A DNA stretch of 64,000 bases from 34-65-8 sp046294735. GTDB lineage: Bacteria; Pseudomonadota; Alphaproteobacteria; Sphingomonadales; Sphingomonadaceae. Both the position numbers and the translations under genes were made by a program. The notes below the pieces were generated by a model. That model was not told where the DNA came from. It saw only the letters and a program-made list of their open reading frames with translations, and ran no database searches. Location of the stretch: assembly GCA_046294735.1 (NCBI GenBank), contig JBKBKB010000001.1, forward strand, positions 62,001 to 126,000, written 5' to 3'. Below, piece by piece: positions 8,690 through 15,583 of this stretch; within the stretch, counting starts at the first letter, position 1; each line of letters opens with the position of its first letter.

Positions 8690-9979
8690 GTGAACGAACC
8701 GACCCATCCGCTGCAGATCGGCAATTTCCGCGCCTATCTTGCCTCCCGCCTCAGCATGACGCTGGCGCAATATGCCATGCTGCTGATTATCGGTTGGCAG
8801 ACTTATAACATCGCGCGTGACAGCGGCATGGGCGTGGCGGCGGCATCGGGCCAGCTCGCGCTGATCGGCCTGCTCCAGTTCCTGCCCCTGTTCGTGATCA
8901 CCCCATTTGCCGGATTGGCGGCAGACCGGCTTGACCGCAGGAATCTGGCGCGGGCGATGATCTTCCTGCAGCTGCTTGGCGCGCTGGTGCTGCTGTGGTT
9001 TACCTGGCGCGAGGCGATGACCCTGCCGGTGCTCTATACCGTAGCGATCCTGATCGGGATTGCGCGCGGGTTCGTCGGGCCGGCCCTGTCTGCCCTCGCC
9101 CCAAACCTCGTGCCCAAGGCAATCCTGCCGAATGCCATCGCACTGTCTTCCATCGCATGGCAGAGCGGGATGATCGTGGGGCCGGGCCTGGGCGGTTACT
9201 TCTACGCCATCGCGCCTGCCCTGCCCTACGCCTCGGCGGCCGCGCTGTTCGGCTTCAGCCTGCTTGCCGCATTCCGAATCGGTCCGGTGCCCAAGGCGGT
9301 GATCACCGGGTCACAGCGCCCAATCGGGCAGATCGTCGACGGGCTGCGCTATGTAGTCCGCAACAAGATGGTGCTCAGCACGATTACACTGGACCTGTTC
9401 GCGGTGTTCCTGGCCGGAGCCACCGCCCTGTTCCCGGTCTATGCCCGCGACATCCTGCAGGTAGGTGCGACCGGTCTCAGTCAGCTTGCCATGGCGCCCG
9501 CAGTTGGTGCTGCACTGACCGCACTGTGGTTCAGCTTCCGTCCGCTCAGGACCAATGTCGGCCCCAAGATGCTGGCGGCGGTGGCGGTGTTTGCCGTGGC
9601 AACCATCGTGTTCGGTTTCTCAACCTCGATGCCGATCAGCCTCGCTGCGCTGTTCGTGGTCGGGGCCGCCGACATGTTCAGCGTCTACATCCGCCAGTCG
9701 CTGGTGCAGTTGCACACGCCCGATGACAAGCGCGGGCGGGTTTCATCGGTCAGCCACCTGACCATCAGTGCCTCCAACGAATTTGGCGACTTCTTTTCCG
9801 GCAGCCTGGCATTTGTCGTCGGGCCGGTAGCAGCGGTGGTCGCAGGCGGCGCGGGCGCCATGGTGGTGGTGGCGGTCTGGGCCTGGAAATTCCCGGTGCT
9901 GCGCACCACACGGACCTTTGACCCGCCGCAGGACGTGCTAGAAACCGAACCCGATATCGCAACAAGGAGCAAGCCATGA
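8690..9979 (+). CDS. MFS transporter (EntS/MFS_3-like exporter)
   Basis: A 429-residue membrane protein starting with GTG. It has about 12 hydrophobic segments, the loop motif GLAADRLDRRNLAR after helix 2, and GPALSALAPNLVP plus GMIVGPGLGGYFY in the middle. This matches the MFS_3 group that includes the enterobactin exporter EntS. The exported compound is unknown. The stop overlaps cysK as ATGA, which suggests co-expression with cysteine synthesis and perhaps export of a cysteine-related metabolite; that is only inference. Confidence 0.88.
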   Translation: MNEPTHPLQIGNFRAYLASRLSMTLAQYAMLLIIGWQTYNIARDSGMGVAAASGQLALIGLLQFLPLFVITPFAGLAADRLDRRNLARAMIFLQLLGALVLLWFTWREAMTLPVLYTVAILIGIARGFVGPALSALAPNLVPKAILPNAIALSSIAWQSGMIVGPGLGGYFYAIAPALPYASAAALFGFSLLAAFRIGPVPKAVITGSQRPIGQIVDGLRYVVRNKMVLSTITLDLFAVFLAGATALFPVYARDILQVGATGLSQLAMAPAVGAALTALWFSFRPLRTNVGPKMLAAVAVFAVATIVFGFSTSMPISLAALFVVGAADMFSVYIRQSLVQLHTPDDKRGRVSSVSHLTISASNEFGDFFSGSLAFVVGPVAAVVAGGAGAMVVVAVWAWKFPVLRTTRTFDPPQDVLETEPDIATRSKP

Positions 9980-10896
9980 AGGCCGACAGCATCCTCGCCA
10001 CCATCGGCAACACGCCGCACATCCGCCTTTCCCGCCTGTTCCCCGATCACGAGGTCTGGGTGAAGAACGAGCGGGCCAACCCCGGCGGCTCGATCAAGGA
10101 CCGGATCGGCCTTGCGATGATCGAAGATGCTGAGCGTAGCGGCGCACTCAAGCCCGGCGGCACAATCATTGAACCGACCAGCGGCAACACCGGTATCGGC
10201 CTTGCCATGGTCGCGGCGGTCAAGGGCTACAAGCTGGTGCTGGTCATGCCGGAAAGCATGAGCCTTGAGCGGCGCCGGCTGATGCTGGCCTATGGTGCCA
10301 GGTTCGACCTTACACCGCGCGAAAAAGGGATGAAAGGCGCGATCGAGCGCGCGACTGAACTGGTCACCAGCACCCCCGGCGCATGGATGCCGAGCCAGTT
10401 CGATAACGAGGCCAACTGGAAGGTCCATGTCGCGACCACGGCAAAGGAAATCCTCGCCGATTTTGCCGACAGCCCGATCGACGCCCTGATCACCGGCGTG
10501 GGCACCGGCGGCCACCTGACCGGATGCGCGGAAGAACTGAAGCGCCACTGGCCGGGGATGAAGGCATGGGCAGTCGAGCCGCAACTTTCGCCTGTGATCA
10601 GTGGCGGGCAGCCTGGTCCGCACCCGATCCAGGGGATTGGCGCCGGTTTTATACCGGGCAACCTGCACACCCAGGCGATCGACGGCGCAATCCAGGTCGA
10701 TGCCGAAGCGGCCAAGGACATGGCCCGCCGCGCTGCGCGCGAGGAGGGTATGCTGGTTGGCATTTCCAGCGGCGCGACGCTTGCTGCCATTTCCGCCAAG
10801 CTGGCTGAGCTGACGGCCGGTTCGCGCGTGCTCGGGTTCAACTATGACACCGGCGAGCGGTATCTTTCGGTGCCGGACTTCCTGCCGGAGGCGTAA
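9976..10896 (+). CDS. cysK: Cysteine synthase A (O-acetylserine sulfhydrylase)
   Basis: A 306-residue PLP enzyme that makes L-cysteine from O-acetylserine and sulfide. The PLP lysine is Lys41 in NPGGSIKDR, the substrate loop is EPTSGNTGIG, and the phosphate-binding loop is TGVGTGGHLTG. The PVISGGQPGPHPIQGIGAG stretch is the usual CysK segment. Length is standard. It is translationally coupled to the preceding exporter gene. Confidence 0.95.
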   Translation: MKADSILATIGNTPHIRLSRLFPDHEVWVKNERANPGGSIKDRIGLAMIEDAERSGALKPGGTIIEPTSGNTGIGLAMVAAVKGYKLVLVMPESMSLERRRLMLAYGARFDLTPREKGMKGAIERATELVTSTPGAWMPSQFDNEANWKVHVATTAKEILADFADSPIDALITGVGTGGHLTGCAEELKRHWPGMKAWAVEPQLSPVISGGQPGPHPIQGIGAGFIPGNLHTQAIDGAIQVDAEAAKDMARRAAREEGMLVGISSGATLAAISAKLAELTAGSRVLGFNYDTGERYLSVPDFLPEA

Positions 10897-10951
10897 TGCC
10901 GCGGCAGGTAGCCCGGTTTGAGACGGTTCCGGTCAGTCAATAGTCCGCCCG

Positions 10952-12757
10952 TCAGGCCGCCGTCGCGAACGCCTCTTCGCCCAGCGCCATCATGCTGTCG
11001 GCACCAGCCTCAAGTTTGCGCCGCAGGGCGCCGGCATCTGGGACGAACCGGTCCATGTAGTAGCGCGCCGTTGCGATCTTGGCTTCGTAGAAGGCGGGCT
11101 CGTCGGTCCCCGCAGCCAGCTTCGCCTGCGCCACCTTTGCCATGCGCAGCCACATCAGGCCCAGCGTCACGATCCCCATGATGTGCATATAATGATGCGC
11201 GCCCGCGCCGAGGTGGTTGGGATTGGCCATCGCGTTCTGCATGAACCACATGGTCGCAGCCTGCTGTTCTGCCAGCGCCTTTTCCAGCTTTTCGGCCAGC
11301 GGTCCGAGCACCGCGTCACCCTTGGCCGCTGCGATGTCTTCGCCGACCATCTTGAAGAAGGCCTGCACCGCCGCGCCGCCGTTCTGGGCCAGCTTGCGCC
11401 CGCACAGGTCCATCGCCTGGACGCCGTTGGTCCCTTCGTAGATCATGGCGATGCGGGCATCGCGCACAAACTGGCTCATGCCCCACTCCTCGACATAGCC
11501 GTGCCCGCCAAAGACCTGCTGCATGTTGGTCGCCACGTCATAGCCCTTGTCGGTGCCATAACCCTTGATCACCGGGGTCATGAGCCCGATCAGCGCGTCA
11601 GCCTGGGCCCGCTCATCTTCGGTCGGAGCCTTGTGGCTGAGATCGACCAGCAGCGCGCCCCACAGGCACAGCGCGCGCATGCCTTCGGTGAAGGCCTTGG
11701 CATCCATCAGCATCCGGCGCACGTCGGGGTGGACGAAGATCGGGTCGGCCTTGGCATCGGGCTCGGCCGGGCCGGTCAGCGCCCTGCCCTGACGCCGGTC
11801 CAGCGCGTAGGCGACCGCGTTCTGGTAGGCGACTTCGGCCTGGGCGTATCCCTGGATGCCGACGCCGAGGCGGGCAGCGTTCATCATGATAAACATGGCG
11901 GCGAGGCCCTTGTTCTCCTCGCCGACGAGCCAGCCGGTGGCACCGTCGTAATTGAGCACGCAGGTCGCATTGCCGTGGATGCCCATCTTGTGTTCGATCG
12001 AACCGCACGACACGCCGTTGCGTTCTCCGATCGAACCATCCTTGTTCACCAGGAACTTCGGCACCACGAACAGCGAGATGCCCTTGGTACTGTCCGGTGC
12101 ACCGGGCGTCTTGGCAAGAACCAGATGGACGATGTTCTCGGTCAGGTCGTGCTCGCCGGCCGAGATGAAGATCTTGGTCCCGGTGATCGCATAGCTGCCA
12201 TCGCTGTTTGGCTCGGCCTTGGTCCGGATCATGCCGAGGTCGGTGCCGCAATGCGGCTCGGTCAGGTTCATGGTCCCCGACCATTCGCCCGAGATCATCT
12301 TGGGCAGGAAGCGGGCCTGCTGCTCTGGCGAACCCTTTGCCCGCAGGGCTGCGGTGGCGCCTGCAGTCAGGCCCGGATACATCGCGAACGCCTGATTGGC
12401 CGTTCCGGTAAACTCCTCGATCACCATGCCAAGAACGTGCGGCATCCCCTGCCCGCCGAATTCCTCCGGCTGCGAAATCGTGCCCCAGCCGCTTTCGCGA
12501 TACTGGTCATAGGCTTGCTTGAAACCCTTGGGGGTAGTCACGCTGCCATCGGGATGACGGGTGCACCCTTCCAGATCACCGCTCTGGTTGAGCGGAGCGA
12601 GCACTTCGGAACAAAACCGACCGGCTTCGTTGATCACGGTATCGATCATGTCCGCAGTCGCGTTTTCGAACCCCGGCAGGTTGCCGTAACTGGCCAGATC
12701 AAGCACTTCGTTGACAACAAAACGGGTGTCGCGGGTCGGGGCGGTATAGGTGGGCAT
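10952..12757 (-). CDS. Acyl-CoA dehydrogenase, DmdC-like
   Basis: A 601-residue flavoprotein, longer than the roughly 380-residue classical acyl-CoA dehydrogenases. It matches the group with an extra C-terminal domain that includes 3-methylmercaptopropionyl-CoA dehydrogenase (DmdC). Visible are MNLTEPHCGTDLGM and KIFISAGEHD in the FAD/acyl pocket, the catalytic-base region MIYEGTNGVQAMDL, and ATNMQQVFGGHGYVEEWG. It oxidises an acyl-CoA to the enoyl-CoA and passes electrons to ETF. The true chain length is unknown, and DmdC identity is not proven. It lies 39 nt downstream of a MerR-type regulator gene and is probably its target. Confidence 0.9.
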   Translation of the reverse strand: MPTYTAPTRDTRFVVNEVLDLASYGNLPGFENATADMIDTVINEAGRFCSEVLAPLNQSGDLEGCTRHPDGSVTTPKGFKQAYDQYRESGWGTISQPEEFGGQGMPHVLGMVIEEFTGTANQAFAMYPGLTAGATAALRAKGSPEQQARFLPKMISGEWSGTMNLTEPHCGTDLGMIRTKAEPNSDGSYAITGTKIFISAGEHDLTENIVHLVLAKTPGAPDSTKGISLFVVPKFLVNKDGSIGERNGVSCGSIEHKMGIHGNATCVLNYDGATGWLVGEENKGLAAMFIMMNAARLGVGIQGYAQAEVAYQNAVAYALDRRQGRALTGPAEPDAKADPIFVHPDVRRMLMDAKAFTEGMRALCLWGALLVDLSHKAPTEDERAQADALIGLMTPVIKGYGTDKGYDVATNMQQVFGGHGYVEEWGMSQFVRDARIAMIYEGTNGVQAMDLCGRKLAQNGGAAVQAFFKMVGEDIAAAKGDAVLGPLAEKLEKALAEQQAATMWFMQNAMANPNHLGAGAHHYMHIMGIVTLGLMWLRMAKVAQAKLAAGTDEPAFYEAKIATARYYMDRFVPDAGALRRKLEAGADSMMALGEEAFATAA

Positions 12758-12796
12758 GGAGAAACCTCGGTAAGCTTGGTTATCGGGGGACGTTGA

Positions 12797-13237
12797 TCAG
12801 GACTGGCTCGGCGCCAGATTTTCGATCAGTTTCACGAACTCGGTCAGTTCCTTGATTGACGAATCGATGTCGGCGCGCTGGCGTTTCAGCTTCGCGACAT
12901 GGGTGCGGCACTTCTCGATCGTGACGCGCCGCTGTTCGGCCCGGCCGTCACCCAGATCGTAAAGGTCGATCATTTCGCGGATCTCGGTCAGGCTGAAACC
13001 GACATTCTTGGCCCGCATGATCCAGGCGAGCCGGGCCCGGTCGCGCTTCGAATAGACTCGCGACAGGCCGATGCGCTGCGGCGCAATCAGGCCTTCGTCT
13101 TCGTAGAACCGCAATGCGCGGGCGGTGCAATCGAACTCTTCGGTCAGATCCGAGATCGAGTACTGTTCGCGCTCCAGCTTGTCAGGCCGTTCAAGATGCG
13201 CGCCGTTGTGCTGATCGTCTGTCTGGGTGCTGGGCAT
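12797..13237 (-). CDS. MerR family transcriptional regulator (LiuR-like)
   Basis: A 146-residue regulator. The winged-helix DNA-binding domain spans about residues 27-95 (YSISDLTEEFDCTARALRFY, then EDEGLIAPQR and SRVYSKRDRARL). A coiled-coil dimerisation helix and a short effector tail follow, without the metal-binding cysteines of MerR or CueR. Such regulators (LiuR type) control acyl-CoA or branched-chain amino-acid degradation genes. The adjacent acyl-CoA dehydrogenase in the same orientation and the palindromic ACGT-rich operator upstream agree with that. The ATG has no ribosome site and the predicted transcript starts at or next to it. Confidence 0.88.
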   Translation of the reverse strand: MPSTQTDDQHNGAHLERPDKLEREQYSISDLTEEFDCTARALRFYEDEGLIAPQRIGLSRVYSKRDRARLAWIMRAKNVGFSLTEIREMIDLYDLGDGRAEQRRVTIEKCRTHVAKLKRQRADIDSSIKELTEFVKLIENLAPSQS

Positions 13238-13243
13238 TGAACA

Positions 13244-13273
13244 AGAATATCTGTCCTTTACGTAAACGTCAAG
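13244..13273 (-). promoter_or_regulatory. Promoter and LiuR-type operator of the merR-acyl-CoA dehydrogenase operon
   Basis: Read on the minus strand, TTGACG (13272-13267) and TATTCT (13249-13244) are 17 nt apart. An imperfect palindrome TTTACGTAAACGTCAA lies in the -35 and spacer region and resembles published LiuR-type sites. The -10 box ends six bases before the regulator ATG, so the mRNA may be leaderless. The site overlaps the last codons and stop of hisI. Confidence 0.6.
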
Positions 13274-13649
13274 TATCTGCCCTCACCAGCGCGCCGTCAT
13301 CCAGTTTGCGATAGAAGCAGCTGCGAGCGCCGGTATGGCAAGCCGGCCCGGCCGGGCGGCACCTCAGGACCAGAGCATCCTGATCGCAGTCGACCAGTAT
13401 GTCGACCACTTCGAGCACGTGGCCAGATGTCTCACCCTTCTTCCACAGCGACTGGCGCGAGCGCGACCAGAAGTGGGCGAACCCGGTGCTCTGGGTAAGA
13501 GCAAGAGCCTGCGCGTTCATCCATGCCAGCATAAGCGGGGCAGAGGTGGTGGCATCGATCGCCATGGCCGCTATCAGGCCATTGGCGTCATACCGTGGAA
13601 GGAAAGCGGTGCCCTGCTCGCGGTCGGCAGGATCGGCGGGACTGGACAA
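13269..13649 (-). CDS. hisI: Phosphoribosyl-AMP cyclohydrolase
   Basis: A 126-residue zinc enzyme that opens the purine ring of phosphoribosyl-AMP, the third step of histidine synthesis. Conserved blocks are VLMLAWMN-like (LMLAWMNAQAL), FWSRSRQSLWKKGETSGH, DCDQDALVLRC and GPACHTGARSCFYR with the metal-binding Cys/His residues. The start is TTG at 13649, chosen because GAGGTGA stands about seven bases upstream. It is a stand-alone HisI without a fused HisE. Its 3' end carries the promoter of the next gene. Confidence 0.93.
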   Translation of the reverse strand: MSSPADPADREQGTAFLPRYDANGLIAAMAIDATTSAPLMLAWMNAQALALTQSTGFAHFWSRSRQSLWKKGETSGHVLEVVDILVDCDQDALVLRCRPAGPACHTGARSCFYRKLDDGALVRADT

Positions 13650-13845
13650 TATGGGTCACCTCGGTTGGCTCATGCCGCTCCGGCAGGCCTTGTTGCACTT
13701 TCATCACAGAACGCGAGGAAAATTGCCAGAGCGATGCGAACCGCCTTTGCAGCGGGTGCCTCGGGTGGAACAAAGTGCCCTGCGACCTTCTGGTCGTCCA
13801 CCAGGCCAGCGGCGTCATTCAGAGCGCCAGGTTCAGGGGGCAAGC

Positions 13846-13996
13846 GGAGCGCCGCCGACGCGAGTCTGGCGCCTCCACACAAGATGAGGGATCGAACTCC
13901 GGCGACTTCATGGGGGTAGTTGCCGTAGCCGCAAGGCGGGTTCAGGACATTTCGTCACGTGGGCGCCCGGGGTCTCTGACTCCGGGCGTTTCGTTT
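13846..13996 (+). other. Candidate structured small RNA (unidentified)
   Basis: Plus-strand folds seen by eye are: GGAGCGCC (13846-13853) with GGCG-C-CTCC (13868-13876) around a GAC-GCGA-GTC tip; a long stem 13868-13886 with 13948-13967; hairpin GGCGAC (13901-13906) with GTTGCC (13919-13924); hairpin GCC-GCAA-GGC (13928-13937); then a terminator. The long stem and the terminator share 13964-13967, so they exclude each other. No plus-strand gene precedes the terminator, which points to a small RNA. It does not match the tmRNA, RNase P or SRP signatures I know. Confidence 0.35.
13964..13996 (+). terminator. Rho-independent terminator (plus strand)
   Basis: CGCCCGG (13964-13970) pairs with CCGGGCG (13982-13988) and is followed by TTTCGTTT. 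The T-run exists only in the plus direction, where no coding gene lies upstream. Confidence 0.65.
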
Positions 13997-14017
13997 GCGG
14001 CCGGCCAGACCAGCGAC

Positions 14018-14773
14018 TCAAACCAGTGGAAGGGCCTCGTCCAGCACCCGGGCGAAGCAGGCCACCACGACCTTGCCCGCACCGGCCTTCTTCAAGGCCC
14101 TGACGCAGGCGTCAGTGGTCGCGCCGCTCGTCATCACGTCATCGACGAGAATGACCTGTGCATGGCGCAACCGGCCAAGCCGGGCCGGATTGACCGCGAT
14201 CGCCTTCGCCAAAACTTGCTTGCGTTTCCGTTTCCCGAGGCCGCCCAGAACCGGCGTGCGCCGGGTGCGGACAAGGCCGTCGACCAACAGGGCATGGCCA
14301 GTGCGCCGGGCAATCTCGCCGGCCAGCAGCGCCGCCTGGTTGTAGCCCCGCCGCCACAGACGCCAGCGGTGCAGCGGAACCGGGATCATCAGCCATTCAC
14401 CTTCAAGTGGCGGCAGCCGAGCCGCGATCAGGCCAGCCATCAGGGGAGCCAGCGCGATCCGCCCGCCGTGCTTGAATGCCAGCACAAGTTGCCGCGAGGG
14501 CTCGTTGTAGAGCGTGCCGGCAGCGATTCCGTCATGCAGCGGCGCGGACCCCATGCAAGGGGCGCACACGCTGCCCGTAACCTCCATCGTGTTGGGCAGG
14601 GGGCGCTGGCACAGCGTACAGCCCGTTCCTGCTGGGATCGCCAATGTACCCCAACACGTGTGGCACAGCCCGGTCTGCTCCGCGATCCCTTCGCCGCACA
14701 GCGGGCAACGCGGCGGAAAGACAAGATCGACAAGCGGAGCGAGGGACTCGCGCAGGAAGGCGGCGTGCGACAC
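14018..14773 (-). CDS. comF: ComF family protein (phosphoribosyltransferase-like)
   Basis: A 251-residue protein with a GTG start (14773). The N-terminus has a four-cysteine zinc ribbon (CPLCGEG, CHTCWG, then CTLC and CAPC pairs) and the C-terminal half is a type I phosphoribosyltransferase fold with VILVDDVMTSGATTDAC. LYNEPSRQLVLAFKHGGR and VPLHRWRLWRRGYNQ are typical ComF blocks. In competent bacteria ComF supports DNA uptake; in non-competent ones its role is unclear. It is divergent from the methyltransferase with a 54-nt gap. The longer frame upstream of GTG is antisense to that methyltransferase. Confidence 0.85.
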   Translation of the reverse strand: MSHAAFLRESLAPLVDLVFPPRCPLCGEGIAEQTGLCHTCWGTLAIPAGTGCTLCQRPLPNTMEVTGSVCAPCMGSAPLHDGIAAGTLYNEPSRQLVLAFKHGGRIALAPLMAGLIAARLPPLEGEWLMIPVPLHRWRLWRRGYNQAALLAGEIARRTGHALLVDGLVRTRRTPVLGGLGKRKRKQVLAKAIAVNPARLGRLRHAQVILVDDVMTSGATTDACVRALKKAGAGKVVVACFARVLDEALPLV

Positions 14774-14827
14774 GCAGCGATGCTGGACTGCTTGCAAGCT
14801 GCTGACAAGGCAGGCAGTGCTTGGCGG

Positions 14828-15583
14828 ATGCAGACGCCCGCCACCGTCCCCCGGATCTTCTCGCAGGCGCGCCGGCGCAGCCGGTGGCAGCGGGCGGCCG
14901 CGCGGCAGGGAACGGGACACGCCGCCGGGTTCCTGTTCGAAATTCTGGCCGAGGAGATCGAGGACAGGCTTGGCTTTATCCGGCACGAAGCGCGCACCGG
15001 ATTGCTGATCGGCGATCCCAGTGGCCAAGCGGCCAGTCTGCTGGAGCCCCGTATCCCGCACCTGGAACGCGCCAGCCCGGCGGTGCTCGATGAGGAGGCG
15101 GTGCTGCCCGGCCGGTATGACCTGCTTGTCAGCCTTGGCCTGCTTGACACGGTCAACGACGTGCCCGGTGCCCTGCTCCATATCCGACACGCGCTGGAGC
15201 CGGACGGGCTGGCGATCCTCGGCCTGCTGGGCGCGGGCAGCCTGCCCGCCCTGCGTGAGGCGCTCTACCTGGCAGAGCCCGATCGCCCCGCAGCGCGGAT
15301 GCACCCGATGATCGACATTCGCGCCGCCGCTGCGCTGATGCAGCGGGCCGGGTTCCGGCGGCAGGTGGCGGACCACTTCCCGCTCAAGGTCCGATATGGC
15401 TCGTTCGACCGGCTGGTGGCGGACCTGCGGGACCAGGGGCTGACCAATGCTCTGGCTTCTGCCCCACCCCCGCTCGGCAAGACCGCGCTCGAACGGGCCC
15501 GGGCGGCTTTCCTTGCCCGCGCCGATGCCGACGGCAAGGTCACCGAGACGTTTGAGCTGATCGTCCTGACCGGTTGGGGCTAA
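14828..15583 (+). CDS. SAM-dependent methyltransferase family protein
   Basis: A 251-residue protein from ATG 14828 (MQTPATVPRIFSQ). The class I methyltransferase region is recognisable by RYDLLVSLGLLDTVNDVPGA, where the usual motif IV/V lies, and LEPDGLAILGLLGAG. Motif I is degenerate (TGLLIGDPSGQ), so activity is uncertain. It resembles BioC-like or NDUFAF5-type methyltransferases, which in alphaproteobacteria sit opposite comF. Its 3' end overlaps the convergent ppdK stop by 4 nt. Confidence 0.75.
   Translation: MQTPATVPRIFSQARRRSRWQRAAARQGTGHAAGFLFEILAEEIEDRLGFIRHEARTGLLIGDPSGQAASLLEPRIPHLERASPAVLDEEAVLPGRYDLLVSLGLLDTVNDVPGALLHIRHALEPDGLAILGLLGAGSLPALREALYLAEPDRPAARMHPMIDIRAAAALMQRAGFRRQVADHFPLKVRYGSFDRLVADLRDQGLTNALASAPPPLGKTALERARAAFLARADADGKVTETFELIVLTGWG

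Larger units (their letters stand above)
13650..14017. other. 368-nt gene-poor region between hisI and comF
   Basis: No convincing protein gene was found here. A 70-codon frame on the minus strand (13670-13882) has no family features. The right half is full of inverted repeats and ends in a plus-strand intrinsic terminator, described separately. The left half may hold the hisI leader. Confidence 0.5.

Noticed and set aside
13670..13882. 70-codon minus-strand frame upstream of hisI
   Set aside because: No recognisable family, unclear ribosome site, and half of it lies in the hairpin-rich region. Kept only as a note in the gap description.
13840..13970. Possible tmRNA (permuted ssrA)
   Set aside because: A CCTCCAC stretch and a GTTCGAT on the other strand looked suggestive, but there is no T-arm pairing, no encoded CCA at the right place and no tag-peptide frame on either strand.
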